The notes beneath the pieces were generated by a model. That model saw only the letters and a program-made list of their open reading frames with translations. It did no database searches and was not told the origin of the DNA. Of a DNA stretch of 44,892 nt, positions 1 through 12,246 are shown in pieces (position 1 is the first letter of the stretch; every line of letters begins with the position of its first letter). Both the position numbers and the translations under genes were made by a program. The DNA is taken from NCBI GenBank assembly GCA_024811115.1, contig JAKOGH010000377.1, forward strand, positions 1 through 44,892, read 5' to 3'. This DNA comes from Terana coerulea (taxonomy: Eukaryota; Basidiomycota; Agaricomycetes; Polyporales; Phanerochaetaceae).

Positions 1-568
<568 letters not shown>

Positions 569-802
569 AGGCTTCCTTCCGCTCGGTCGGACCGCTCACG
601 CATCTATACCCGCGTTCAAGGAGTTCCGAGTTTAGATTGCGTGGCCCTAGAAGAAGAACACCAAATATACATGTAGCATACAAACTTACATTGTCTGTAC
701 AAAAGATAGGAAATCTAGAAGGATAGGTTGCTCAAACGAAGGGCACCCGAAAGGACAGACTGCACAACGACAGAGGTCGAGCAATAAAAACCGAGTGCAC
801 AC

Positions 803-2734
803 CTAGACTTTGGACATCTTTGAAGAGATGTGGTCCTTCAGCACCAGTGGGTGCATCCGATTCTCATGACGCTCGACACGCATCGTCCGCAGCTCGTCCA
901 TCTCGTATTCCGTCAACGAGCCGGCGCCCGAGCCGTGCGGGTCCGTGTCATGGCTTGCGAAGACCATGATAGGCCATCGCTGGCCCACACTGCGCTGCGT
1001 CGAGTGTTGGCTAGCCTGCGGAGCGGCTGCGCCGCGCGTGGATGCTCTCGTGCGCGATGACGATGTCATCGTCCTGCCAGATCATGCCGCGCACGTTCAG
1101 ACACAGGCGGCTGCCCATCACGCACGACATGGAGACGGAGTAGGAGATCGCGGACTCGGTCTTGATGACCTGTGGGTGAACGACGTGAGTTGAGGGATGA
1201 GTGCGAGTGAGGTGAGAAGAGACGGGGTTGGGGCGGGTGCACTTACATCGCCTCCGATGAAGATGATGGTGTTCGTCAAGTACACTGCGAATAACCTACC
1301 CAAAGAAACAGGACATCAGGGATCCTGTCCCATCAAGCCTGCGGACAGTGATTCACTCACACAAGGAAGTAGAGGATAGAGTCCCGTATGAGCACGGCGA
1401 CTAACGCCTTGCCCGAATCAAGCAAGTTCGACTGCCTGCGCCACCCACGAAGCGCCTTCAGAATCACCAGCGCACAAAGTAGGCTCTCAGAAATCATGAC
1501 TGGGATCCAAAACGCATAGAAGTAGGTGATGGACTGGAGGTTCAGCGGGGCGCAGAAGGTGAGGCCGCCAATGGAGATGGTAGTGACTATGCATGCATAT
1601 AGTCAGTTCACGACGCCAAAGTGAACGACGGGGCAGGAGTGGAGTTCGCAACGTACTCTGGATACTTGCGAGCGCAAGGCCCATGATGACCGCTGAGGAG
1701 GTTACGACACCGACGAAGACGGACCCCATCAGAATTAGAATCTTCTTGTTGAGGTTGTACAGCGCATACAGTCGGAGTTGCAGGATGACTGAGGGGAAAG
1801 CGGTCAGCGGGCAGAACAAAGTCCCCTGTCAATATCGCTTACGTTCACCGAGGGTGAAGGCAGCGATGCCAGAGATCCCTTGCCATCGGAACCATGTTAT
1901 ACCTGGAAGCCCCTTGATACTTAGCACTGAATGGAAAAGACAAAGGCAGCTACCACTGGGACGTACACCTAAGATGGAAACGATGATCCCGCCGTACGTT
2001 ATCGTGATATGTTCAGGGTAAACCATTACTTACAGCTGTCAACGATCGTCAGCTAGGGTCACAAGGAGCGCTGGTGGCGTGAGTGCGTACGTGATTGCTA
2101 ATTTTGTTGCTGAATAGTACTGCGGACAGGCGTGAGTGAAACGGGGACTTGGAGACGGTCTGCAAGACGTACCATAGTTGTTGAAGCTATCAGAGAACGA
2201 GTTAGTATGTCCCGGTTCACGGCCGGATGATCGTCAACAACTTACATGACGACAAAGAGCGTGTAGTAGCGGTTCTACTGCGCAGTCAGATAATGGGATC
2301 TGTGAGGAAGAGCGAAGGGCGCACCAAGAGAAATAGACACTTTCCAAAGGACCAGCCCGATTTCTGGGAGTAGTTGTAAGGGCAAGGAGAGTTCGAGGGC
2401 TTATAGGGACTCACCCAAATCAATTCGACCTGTGTGGCGTGCGCCACATCCGTTCAGCGCACCTTGCGCGGAACCATTCTGATAGAGACTGACCTCCTGG
2501 TCCAGCGTGATCCCTGCGAGACTTTGTGAGCACCATGCACGGCGGAGAGCATTGTATCGACTTACAATGGTCGTAAACGATGACGATACTCGACGCGACT
2601 AGAAAACAGGATTGCGAGAGGGGGTGGTCAGCCTGCGACTTAAAGGATATGACAGAGCGATGCTCACGTTCCGCATAGCGCGTTGTCAGTAGGCCTTGAA
2701 CCGTGTTCGCAAGGAACGCAGCGAGTGGGTCCAT
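803..2734 (-). CDS. DUF6533-family seven-helix membrane protein (15 exons, ~350 aa)
   Basis: Agaricomycete membrane protein of unknown function. Exons (minus strand): 2734-2668, 2598-2566, 2513-2494, 2429-2415, 2363-2325, 2274-2246, 2186-2173, 2119-2091, 2052-2034, 1902-1843, 1788-1657, 1586-1361, 1295-1247, 1169-1062, 1015-803, together 1053 nt (351 codons with stop). Family landmarks in order: ASSIVIVYDHW, TLDQEVELIW, GKCLFLLNRYYTLF, the helix motif LILQLRLYALYNLNKK, and MSCVMGSRLCLNVRG, then a hydrophilic tail with MRVERHENRMHPLVL. Hydrophobic blocks fit about seven helices. The start at 2734 places MDPLAAFLANTVQ just before the first helix, as in the paralog at 40 kb. The last intron (1061-1016, 46 bp) is the least certain; without it the frame stops at 1011. 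Exon sizes match the 40-kb gene almost one for one. The function of DUF6533 is not known. Confidence 0.85.
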
Positions 2735-3595
2735 GGACGGTACCAAAGGGAGGGCGGGAAGTCGAAAGCAAGCATCCCCAAGCAACAAGGATTGCTGGGG
2801 TGCAGCATATAAACGTTACCTGCGCTGATGTATCAGTCGAACAGGTCAAACGCCCGGGACGGAGACTCGAATAAGCAACGTAGACTTCTCCGCTTCTTCT
2901 GATATGACCGTCGTGGGTTCAAGGAGCACTAAAAGCGCAACCCCGCCCATCGCGCGCTGCCACATCCCCGTCCCTTTCCATGTACCGAGTGAACTGCGAA
3001 GATTTCCAGCGCGCGCGCTGCGCCTGCCAAGTCCCATCTCCCACCGAATTCCCAGACAGTGGAGAAAGAGCCGTAAGCCCCGGGGCAAGCTCGGCAGTAG
3101 TGGCACGATGCGGCAGCAGTTGAAGCTCTTCGAGAGGAGGGAAAAGCGGGGCTTCGAGGATGCATGACAACGTCTGCAGAGCAGCACCATGCAAAGGAAC
3201 ATCTTTCCCACAAGTCGCCGCTGTTGGATCGCACGTCACTTTCGTCGACTGTCGAGGCAGGTCGCGGGTACAATGGGTGGCTGGGTGTATGACCTCGAGC
3301 ACAAGCACCTAGAAGATGTGAGACACTGAGCAGGTCGTGTGCTGCGCTCGCAGCAAACTTGATTCCGAGAGTAACCACTGTGGGAGGTGTTGGGAGCCTT
3401 CCTCGACTTCTAGCGTTGGAAAGCTCGCTCCTGAGAAATATTGCCACGCAGGCTCGATCTAGTACGCCTGGTCAAATTATTCCTGATAATGTCAAGATAA
3501 TTACGATTTAATGTTGACGATGTCCTGACTCCGTTGGCCGCAGAAAGACTTGTGAAATCACCGCGTGTTGAGGTCTGATTTCACCGAGGTGACAG
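2735..3595. other. Intergenic stretch, no supported gene
   Basis: This is the upstream region of the DUF6533 gene. Three overlapping minus-strand open frames (longest 2929-3447) occupy it in different phases. None has a recognisable motif or splice structure, so they are treated as chance openings in GC-rich DNA. No convincing TATA box was found for the minus-strand gene. Confidence 0.5.
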
Positions 3596-4802
3596 TTGGC
3601 TGGACCGCCGGATGCCAGCCGCTCGCCAGCCACCCGCTCGCAAGGATGTGCGCCGGCTGGCATCTGGCTGATTTGCCGGATTTCGCCTGGATTTCAGCCA
3701 CCCTGCGGTCGACCGCATTTGGCCTGTCTGCACAACCGGCTGAAATCTTGGCTACCTGGTGGCTGCAATCCCCTCATATATAGCTTGCGGGGTACCCATA
3801 ATTATACCAAATTAAATCGCTTTTATTCTTTTAAATTTGTAAGCTACATGGTCACTATCTAAGCGAACGGAAACTCTACACAACACTATTTATATCAAAA
3901 ACACAGTAAACCTTCCAACATATACATCACAGTAGCTGCTCTACCACAACAGATGTCACTGGAGCACCAACCAACAATAAGACATTAGAAAACTGACCCT
4001 AGAGCCAAGGATTCATCGGGGCCTCTGGACAGGAGTTTCACAACACCGAATTATTCCTAAATGCACACCCAGCAAGGTAAGAGCGCATACAAGGACTGAG
4101 ACTGGACATACCAATATTGAATGTTTGACAGATCTGCGGAGTGGTGTTGTATTATTTTGGTCTATGGGACACATCAGCGCTGCAGCAGGCATATGGCATA
4201 TGCCGAGAAGAATTAGATACACATACCGAAGGGCACGGCAATCCCAGCCACCCTTGAACCCATGACCCTTCGCTCTCAGTATTAGCCGTCAACACAAGAA
4301 TCGGAGCTTTGAGGGAGGCAGTGCTGTGCTGAAGACTCGGTATAGAGGCGCAGAGCTGCGCATATAGTCAGTGGTCTGTAGCTGGGAAGGACCGAACACG
4401 CACCAAGTTTGGCCAGTCTGCCACTCTCACACCGGTCAATATATCTACAGCATCAGCGAGCTGAAAGCATGATAGATAAATATAGCGTACTCAGCTTATG
4501 CTTGTCAACATGGCGAGGGGGGTTAGCGGGCGGTCATTGTGGTGGAGAAAAGAGACGCGTCCAAAGCAATACTCTTCGCGCGCACAAGTCCACGCGTTTC
4601 GCACTCCGACGCCGGCCCTAAACTGAGCTCAGGCTGTAGCGGCGTTCAGTACCATGTCAGCAAAATGGAACCTGGCTGCAATCTAAGCTGCTAGATTTAC
4701 GCCAGTAGGGCACCTGGCTGAAATCTGAACTTTGCAAAATCCGGCTGACATCTAGCTTGCACCCAGAATGTCAACTGGATGGAAGCGGGTGAGATCTGAC
4801 CC
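3596..4802. mobile_element. Probable non-autonomous DNA element with inverted subterminal repeats
   Basis: Both ends are rich in variants of CTGGCTGAAATCT. The left end (about 3650-3775) reads GCCGGATTTCGCCTGG followed by ATTTCAGCCACC. The reverse complement of the right end (about 4680-4800) reads GCCGGATTTTGC, then AGATTTCAGCCAGG. The two ends are therefore inverted relative to each other, and several direct copies of the motif sit inside each end. The interior has no coding signal. Exact termini and target-site duplication could not be fixed, so class assignment is inference. Confidence 0.45.
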
Positions 4803-4838
4803 CGACACGCGGTGAATGGTGATTCTCCAGGCTCCTCC

Positions 4839-4986
4839 CCAGCACGTCGGTTCGAGTGGAGGTCGTGAAATGAAGGAAGTTGAGCAAAGGTTGCATCCCG
4901 CCTATCCGTGTGACCCAACTTCCCAATATAGTTTACTTGCCTTTTATATCCCAACTTCACGACCCTCCACTCTCACCGACGGCTGG
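4839..4986. repeat. Self-complementary ~148-bp element, copy 1
   Basis: The two ends of this short stretch are themselves inverted repeats of about 30 bp. CCAGCACGTCGG with GAGTGGAGGTCGTGAA at the left matches TTCACGACCCTCCACTCTC with CCGACGGCTGG at the right in reverse complement. It therefore looks like a foldback or MITE-type unit. A second copy in opposite orientation lies at 5611-5760. The central ~90 bp differ between the copies while the ends are kept. Confidence 0.65.
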
Positions 4987-5140
4987 CACCAAATATTGGA
5001 ACAAACAAAGCGCCACGCGGGTTAATCACCCAAATCAGTATCAGCTCGCGTGCACACAGCGCAGCTTGACCTAACCCGAGCGATCAAAATTCCGCTACAT
5101 ACCGTCTCCTTTGGGTAGGCATGTATACTAATCCAGTAGA

Positions 5141-5485
5141 CTACCAACGGCTGGTTGCGTTCTTTGCACTGATTGCTATGGCAGGGATTCCGAGGGCCTT
5201 CCGCTTCTTCTCGTTCTCGATGCCCAGTATATTCAAAGGGGTGATAATAACGATGATGCTCTTTGGCTTGAATAGAAGTGGAAGCCAAAATGTTAGGGTC
5301 TTGCCGGCGCTGGTGGGTGCGACACAAATCACGTCTTGTCGCTTGAGAAGAGCTTGAGCAACTTCACATTGCCAGCGACATGGGCGATAACCGAAGGCCT
5401 TGAGGGCGTGCTGTGCAATGTCCTCGAATGAGAGTAGAGGCCCGGAGAGGCTTTCGCCATCTGCCGTTGTCGTTGTGGTGTCCAT
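5141..5485 (-). pseudogene. RecQ-like DEAD/DEAH-box helicase, N-terminal fragment
   Basis: About 115 codons show the start of a superfamily-2 helicase core. A Q-motif-like segment (FGYRPCRWQCEVAQALL) precedes Walker A (APTSAGKT) and motif Ia (IIVIITPLNIL). The frame then ends at a stop after KNATSRW. Motifs II (DEAH) to VI are absent from the whole region, so it cannot be an active helicase. Expanded RecQ-like helicase genes linked to repeats are known from Agaricomycetes; whether this is a transposon gene or a captured host fragment is open. It lies between two inverted copies of a palindromic repeat. The in-frame ATG at 5485 opens with a Thr-run of low information, so the true start is uncertain. 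Confidence 0.7.
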
Positions 5486-5610
5486 GCACAAGCACAGAGC
5501 CCTTAGACTAAATTTTGATTATTCTGCAATTCCTCATATTTTGTCGCGTGGACCCTGGCGCTACACATCCCACATTTGGGTGATCGCTTTGTTTGTTCCA
5601 ATATTTGGTG

Positions 5611-5760
5611 CCAGCCGTCGAGGAGAGTGGGCGGTCGTGAAGTTGAGACCAAAAAGGAAGGTGTGTATATATTTGGAAAGAGTTTCTCATCACTGTACAA
5701 GGATGCAGCGCTTCTACACCAAGGGATAGTTCACGACCCCCACTCGACTCGACGTGCTGG
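5611..5760. repeat. Self-complementary ~150-bp element, copy 2 (inverted)
   Basis: Begins CCAGCCGTCGAGGAGAGTGG and GCGGTCGTGAAG, and ends with TTCACGACC, CCCACTCGACTCGACGTGCT and GG. The ends pair with each other, and the whole unit is the reverse complement of the copy at 4839-4986 at its ends. Similarity continues for 25-30 bp beyond both boundaries on the helicase side. Confidence 0.65.
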
Positions 5761-5971
5761 GGAGGAGCCTGCTCCTTGGCCGCGATGTGACCGTCGCGGT
5801 CAAAGTACCCGGGCGTCTGCCACACGGAGGCGACGGCACCGGTCGGAAAGTGCCGAACTACCAAATATGGTAGTCACTCGGGGCTGCCGGCGGGTGGAAT
5901 CAAGCTCTTAAGTCACGGTGGCTGGCAAACGTTAGAATGTCTCCACCACCTCCCCTTGGCCTCACACCGCC

Positions 5972-8900
5972 ATGTCGGCGACCACAACGCAGCCAGCGGG
6001 CAAGGCGTCGCCCGACGTCAAGGCTGAAAAGGTAGCGACGAACGGGACTCGCCCTGAAGACGTGAACGGACCTGCGAAGAAGTTATTTCTCGACAAGCTA
6101 CCGCCATGGGTTTCGTCCAACCTGCGGTCGCCGCGCTCCAGGAAGCTGCTGCTGAGATGTTGGGTCGCGTCTTTTGTGTGCTACATCATCATGCTGCCAA
6201 ATGCATCGCTCAACGTGCTAGGGAACGCGTATGTATCCAAACAAGTGATTGTACAACGCGCTGACCTTCGCTTTCACTGTAGTGCTTTCTTTGCCTTGCT
6301 GGCTAGTTTCATGGTGCCAGCGAACATGCCCGTGCAACTCTTTCTCTTCGTATGTTTACCGCAGAATTGACTGTATGCGTTGACTAATGATGTCATGGGT
6401 CTAGGTACTGACTACCGTGGTAGTCGGCATGTGTCTGGGATGGGGGATTGGAGCAGCAGCCATGCGAGCTGCTCTAGCTTCGCGAAATCAACTGGTATTG
6501 AAGGAAAGTCTGCAGCGAGAAGCCCAAAGGTATGCATATATGCGCCTGAATGGGATATTTCTGATGTTCTGTTCAGCGTCGCCGGACAAGCCAACCCGGA
6601 GGCACTCTTCCAAGCAGATATTTTCGCGGGAAAATTCTTGGATACCGCGTAAGCCATGTGTGTACTCCCGTAGCTTCTGGTACTTATTTACTGGACCAGG
6701 TCATCTGTTATCTTTGCGATCTTCCTGGCATTCGGTACATTCGTCTTCGCGCTGATTCGCTCTTATGCGCCGAAGCTTATCCTCATGAGTGTATTTGGTA
6801 CCATTGCGCTTGACATATACTGTGTGAGTCCGTCATAACGTGTACCGTTGGTCGTCATTGACAGCATGATCAGAGTTATGGAGCACTATTCCCCTTCGGC
6901 CAGTATACGCTCCTCACCTCTCTATTAACTGCCGTCGGATGCTACGTTGGCATCGGAATCATTGTCGTCACGATCGTGTTTCCGGAAACACTCAACCACG
7001 CAACCCTAGTGGCAGCCTCCGGTCTCGTGGGCAAGCTGAAAGACGTCGTCGACACCCAGCAAGAGATTCTCTCGGCGTCTCCAGATGATCTTGCAGACGG
7101 TGCGCCACTTGCCGCCAAAATGCAAGGGTTGAGGGTAGCAGTCTTTGGCCAGATTCAACAGCGTAGGTCTTTCTGATGTTTATGAATGAGTTTTCACTCA
7201 CGCTCCTTACAGTGACTGCTTCCGGCAAGTTTATCGGTGCCGAGTTCAGCTGGGGCAAATGGAATGCCGAGGATGTTTCTGCACTCGCTAAGCCGCTTAC
7301 ACTAGCTGTAAATCGTGCAGGTAAGGTGACCCCTGCCATACCTTGACGTCAATGGTTTGACTGTATGTGCTGCAGCTGCATTTCATGCGTTCGTGAAGCT
7401 CGCCGGTCATCCCAACTCTAGAATGAGTGGACAATCTCCTTCCGCCGACGCATCTTCTGCCTCGCTGGCTTCAGACGACAAGGCACAATTCACGAATGAC
7501 ACAGCGCTTCTACGCCTGCTTCGGGAACAGCACCGGTCGGCCGAGTCCTCATACTCGGTGCGAGTGAAGGATCTATTACCTGTCCTCGACGAGGCTTCCT
7601 CCGACCTCCGGGGCGCTCTGTCTGCTGGCCTCGGGGCGACCAAAGCCGTCCTCGACGGAATCAACATGCGACGATACGCCAGGAAAGGCGCGAAGGAGTC
7701 CGATCAGCATCTTATTGATTTGGATAAGGCTCTCGAACGCCTCAAGTTAGACCTCACGGAGTTCAAGACGCGCAGACGGTTGGAGCTGCTACAACCATTC
7801 GAGTCTGTGCTCGAAGACATCAAGAGCATACAAGGACCCGTGCCATTTCGCGGACTCCACGTGTCTCTTGTGTTTGCCTCCAACCTGATTGTTCTTACGG
7901 ATACCGTCATTGAGCTTATGGAGCTTGTGCAAGCCACTGCGGGGAAGCGGAAGAATAACAGGCTTTGGGCACCTGGCGGATTGCGAGCGGTTGGGCGGGC
8001 GTTGCTCTCTAGAGGCGATGCGGCTGATCAGGCGGTTGGTGAGGATCATGTCGCCGAGCCGGCGCAAGAGGAGGTTACCAGGGAGGAAAAACCGTACAGT
8101 AAGTGGCGTTCTCTGCGAACTACAGAAGAGGCTATTTATGGTGCTCTCTCATAGAACGCGATCCTGACAGCAGACCGCCGACCAATGTGCTGCAACACAT
8201 TGCCAACTTTGTGCATCATGGGTACAAATGGTCAAAGACGCCAGAAGCTCTGGTACGTTTCTCGAGATGTGCTGGAAGTGCCTTTCAACTCATGCCGCTT
8301 GTAGTTCTGCTTTAGATACTCTCTCATATCTGTCGCACTGTTTATACCCGCCGTTGTGCGTACCAGCGCACGTGAGTTACATGAAACTCAAGCACAAGGC
8401 ACTAATGTCTCACCGTTTGTGCCAACTAGACTTCATCTACGTCAACAGGGGTCTATGGTGTGCAGTCTATTAATGGACCCATCTCAACATCACTGAAATT
8501 TATTGAACGATAGGTCCCTGATCATGGCACAGACCACGCTGAACATCTACGCCTCCGACCAAATATTCAAGTGCGTGATCCCACCGCCGGATACAGCCAT
8601 GTGTTTAACTGACGGACGAATAAAGCTACTTCACACGTATCCTCGGTACCTTTTTGGTGCCCTTTTTGGCCTGCTTGCGTGGTACATTGGTATGGCTACT
8701 TGGTCTCCGTGGACGCACGTCAGCTTACAATGCACACTCAGGTGACGCGAAAAGCATCGGAAGTCCTTACGGCTCTGCGGCAACAGTTGCCGTCTTCCTG
8801 ATTCCCCTTCTGTTCCTGCGACTTTTTGCGCCTCCCCAGTACCTCGCGGGTGTTCTTCTCGGCGGGGTTCGTCAATCCACTCTTCACCATATCAACTCAC

Positions 8901-9997
8901 TGACTTGGTACCGCAGGCAACGTTTGTGCTTGTCGTGGGCTACTCATGGATCGATGGGCACCTGCCCCTCGTCAGCAGCCCCGGCATAGGCTGGCCGATC
9001 GCCTGGAAGCGCTTCGTCACAGTCATCATAGGCTGCTTTGCCTCCTTCATCCTGATGATGCTCCCGCCAAAGTCCGGGCGGAAAGCGGTCCGCTTGCGCA
9101 ACGCGTCGACCATATCGACCATGTCGTTCCTGTACTCCGATATCATGGCTACGTGGATCAGCAGCAATCCCGCGAACCCCTCCCATGGCAGCTACGGCAG
9201 CCTGAAGACGATGGAAGACTTGCTGCCGGGCTTGAGAGACAAGTTCCTGGGCCTCGCGGCGCAGCTTCAGGCGGTGAAGGTGTCGACGGCGATTGCGAAG
9301 TGGGAGGGCAGTATAAGAGGGGCTTGGCCTGGTGAGGAATATCTGAAGCTGGCGGATGTTCAGACGGATATGCTGGCTAGTCTGGGCCTGGTACGTCTCC
9401 CTCTTCCTGTGATTTGACCTAGAGCTAATACAGCATACGCTCATCCAGCTCGCTGGTGCGCTTGCACAGGTCGAGCCGGCGTTGCGTGTCGCCTTTTGAA
9501 GCGCACAATGATTGTCAACCCGAACTTTGCAAGTCTCCCCTCGTGTTTGGCTACACGCACGACTGTGCTGACAACTTCCGTCTTAGATCGCAGACGTGAT
9601 GGCGACGTTCTCGCTCGTGTCTTCGGCGCTGCGCACAGGCGAGCCGCTCCCGCAGGCCTTCCACCAGAACCTCCTCGACAGGCTGCACTACCACGGAAAC
9701 ATGGACAAGCAGACGTCTGCAGCGAGCCAGGAGGAGAAGGACGCGATTCGGCAGAGCCATGTCGAGTATATCGGCAAGTACGAATTTGTGTTCTATGCGA
9801 CGGCAATATGCGCGGTGTTCCAAGTGCTGGAGGTCGGTCTTCGTACGTTGGCTGTTATGAAGGTTGACTGACCCGTCGTTCTATAGGGGCTCAATGAGTT
9901 GCGGAACATCACGACAAGACTGTGTGGTGAGATCCCGTTGGAAGGCTTTGCGCGATGGAAGGAAGAATATGACCGTGCCCATGTCACGACCTCGTGA
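5972..9997 (+). CDS. Putative ER/vacuolar transporter with PF10337-type N-terminal helices and DUF2421-type C-terminus (~1038 aa, two apparent frameshifts)
   Basis: Multi-span protein of the fungal 'putative ER transporter, 6TM N-terminal' (PF10337) plus DUF2421 / fusaric-acid-resistance-like architecture; substrate unknown. Eighteen exons: 5972-6228, 6283-6349, 6405-6529, 6577-6648, 6700-6823, 6874-7162, 7213-7320, 7376-8098, 8155-8252, 8305-8371, 8430-8457, 8514-8570, 8626-8689, 8742-8866, 8917-9390, 9449-9528, 9587-9832, 9887-9997. N-terminal helices include VASFVCYIIMLPNASLNVLG and the segment around VIFAIFLAFGTFVFALI. The C-terminal half has FCFRYSLISVALFIPAVV, SLIMAQTTLNIYASDQIF, FVLVVGYSWIDGHLPL and RFVTVIIGCFASFILMM. 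The intron 9529-9586 begins GC (GCAAGT). Exons 8626-8689 and 9449-9528 are each one base short of phase at a T-run (8651-8655, 9494-9497), breaking the conserved frame. These are either assembly errors or inactivating mutations. Confidence 0.88.
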
Positions 9998-10283
9998 TGG
10001 TCCATGCTATAACTGTCAAGCTATTATTTAATCCTGGAGACTATTCTTCATTAGGTTCGACTAATTTGACTAGGCATATTGTAGTTGTGCTGTGTGTTGT
10101 AGGCGTGCGTGTACCGCAAACAAATCAATCATCTCAACTTGCCAGATTTACCTCCCCAGAAAACGCGCGAGTACAGCTGTGCTGAGTTGTCCCGCGACAG
10201 AGGCCGTCCGTTCGTCGTAAACACTACTGGATTTGCATTACAACTGACCAGGCCCTAAGATAACATGACGAACACAGAAGTTA

Positions 10284-11733
10284 TCAACGTTCTTTCGCAT
10301 TCTGGGAGAACCAAAAGTATCCACTTCCACCATCGGGCGCTTGGTACAGCTCGGGCGGGCTCAGGAACCGAGCCGCGCTCGAGGGCGACTCGCGCGGGAC
10401 GCCGTACCACCCAGCAAACGCCGAGGCACTGTGCGGCGTCCGGGGAAAGTCGAGGAGCGACGGGGGAATGCCCAAGGAGGCGGTGTTCGGCGGCGTGTTG
10501 ATGACGGCCCGGTCGAACGTGGACGTGGTGGAGGGCGACCCACTTAGGAGGGCGCCCATTGCTAGCAGACCGACTACAAACCTGGAGTGAACAGCAGGTC
10601 GGTCAGACTGGTGAACACGAAGTGCAGCGGGACGGACGAACCCAGCTTTCCGAGTTGACCGGGGCTCGGGCATACCCATGTTGACTTCCGACAGACCTGT
10701 GTCCGAGACAGCGCGCGGGGCCAGCAACGCCGGTGATGCACTTGCGGCCGAGACGGGGACAGGCGGGAGCGGCGACTGAGGCACGGGCGACGTTGGCCTC
10801 AATTCGATTGTAAGATCCTTCTTGCGCGGGCGACGTGAACGAACGGCAGATAACTTGAAGCTTCGAGCGACGGTGATTCCGGGGGACATGGGCGACACTT
10901 CTTCAGGGATAGACGCGACTGGCGTTCTGTACGGACCGCCGAGCATGATGGGAATGGCCGCAGAGCGCAAGGGCGAGAGTGTGAATTCTGCAGAACGCCC
11001 TGCACACGCGCATTCGTTAGTCACAGGTGTGAAATGATACGTGTGCACGTACCAATGATGTCGAATGCCAAAATCTCGGGCGTAGTGCCCTCGTCCATCA
11101 GATTCTGTGCCTGCCCTTGGTAGTCGAAGCGCATCTTCAACCACATCTCCAAGTCATCAGCCGTGCGGGACGTGAGGCCAGAACAGATCAGCGGCACGTC
11201 CGTGGGTACGGGCGCGGGCGATGCACAGAGACGGGCTGTTTCTTCGGCTACCTCCATCGCAATCTCCAGGTAGCTGTAGTCAATGCGGCCGCAGCTCGTG
11301 TCAACTTGCAACAGAGGAGTACGCGGTGCGAGGTTGCTGGCCGGCGACAGATGGAGCGTGACGGGGCTCGAGGGGCAACTGCGATGATGACCGATGCCTG
11401 ACGCGGCATCCCGCGGGCTGCTGTACGTGAACCGCCTCACTACGGCGGAGCGTGGATGGAGGAACTTGGTCTGCTCGCTGGGGAGCGTGTTGCTCCTGGT
11501 CTTGCTCTTGGACAGAGGGCTTCTGGGCAGTGGCGACTTGATAGGTCCATTCACGTCAGAGGCAGTGTCTTCGTTACAGTGCTGGACGACCACGATGGGC
11601 GGGGGACCCTGCACGCGTCCCTTGAAGCGCGACCTGGCCAGCAGCGAGACTTCAGCATCCCGTCCGACACGCCACCGACGCTCACGACTCACGCTTGACG
11701 GCGCATCTCCTGCACATGCTGCATCCGGCTCAT
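10284..11733 (-). CDS. Orphan Ser/Pro-rich protein, 445 aa (intact copy of a duplicated gene)
   Basis: No family recognised. Three exons: 11733-11693 (MSRMQHVQEMRRQA), 11633-11053 and 10999-10284, with GT-AG introns of 59 and 53 bp; the total of 1338 nt is exactly 446 codons. The start was chosen because a TATA box lies about 200 bp upstream and a good GTGAGT donor ends the short first exon in phase. The N-terminal third is basic and Ser/Pro-rich. The middle (about residues 125-205) is more regular, with YSYLEIAMEVAEETARLC and DDLEMWLKMRFDYQGQAQ, likely helical. A basic cluster RSRRPRKK follows, and the C-terminal half is low-complexity, ending GYFWFSQNAKER. No signal peptide or clear membrane span. 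The second copy (26410-27858) is frameshifted. Confidence 0.65.
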
Positions 11734-11930
11734 ACTCGCGGGCTCTGATGCTGTGTTCGTCGTTTCGCGTTTCGAAGTGCTGCAAGCGAGAAAGTCGAAA
11801 GTTGCAAGCGTGGAAGAAGGACCAGACGGCCTGCGAATGGCGGAAGGGGGTACGAAAGGTCTTGGAAAGAACGTAAGGGGGCCGTGGACGGTGACTGCCA
11901 GCAGTAAGGAGCCCGACGACGGCGTGTGGC

Positions 11931-11939
11931 TTTTATACC
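11931..11939 (-). promoter_or_regulatory. TATA box of the duplicated orphan gene (copy 1)
   Basis: The minus strand reads GGTATAAAAGCCAC about 200 bp upstream of the chosen ATG at 11733. The 14-nt core is identical to that of the plus-strand TATA box at 24039. Copy 2 has the same box with one extra A in the run. Confidence 0.6.
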
Positions 11940-12246
11940 TCTCGAACACCTCCACATGTTGCCCTGGCGCTATGTTGCAACTGATCATCCCGCCCGAGAT
12001 CATTGCACTCTGTTGCAGATGTCTCACCGGCCAATCACCGACATGGCGCGAGTCGCCATGTCGTGTATGTGCTGAACCGACTCGGGGTGGGCAAAGGATT
12101 TGCTGAAGATCAGGGTCAAGTGCAAGCTCGACAGCGGGCATGCAGGTCGCGTTCCTGGGCGTCTGGGGCACGCTGCCGTGACGTAGCTCCGCCGTGCGGG
12201 GGCAATCGGTTCGAACTGCTTCTCATCGTTAGTCAGCTGCCTAGGG

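Larger units (their letters stand above)
4828..5769. mobile_element. Inverted-repeat-bounded element containing a helicase fragment
   Basis: About 200 bp at each end are imperfect inverted copies of one another. Reading inward from each end both show GGCTCCTCCCCAGCACGTCG, a GTCGTGAA block, an unrelated centre, TTCACGACC, CGACGGCTGGCACC, AAATATTGGAACAAACAAAG and finally ATCACCCAAAT. The enclosed part (about 5040-5560) holds a minus-strand RecQ-like helicase fragment. Terminal bases are CAGG on both sides. I could not find a matching target-site duplication, so the element may be two insertions rather than one unit. Confidence 0.6.
10281..12150. repeat. Segmental duplication, copy 1
   Basis: This stretch recurs in direct orientation at 26404-28490. 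Nearly every base agrees over the gene body. Similarity begins abruptly at TTATCAACGT (10281 and 26403-26404) and runs through the promoter of the minus-strand gene to about 12088. It resumes after a ~195-bp segment found only in copy 2 and fades near 12150. It lies 284 bp past the stop codon of the transporter gene. Confidence 0.93.

Noticed and set aside
1011..1013. Early stop for the first DUF6533 gene
   Set aside because: A 46-bp GT-AG intron (1061-1016) restores a frame with MRVERHENRMHPLVL, a tail I expect for the family.
2929..3447. 172-codon minus-strand frame upstream of the first DUF6533 gene
   Set aside because: Overlaps two other open frames in different phases and shows no motif or splice support.
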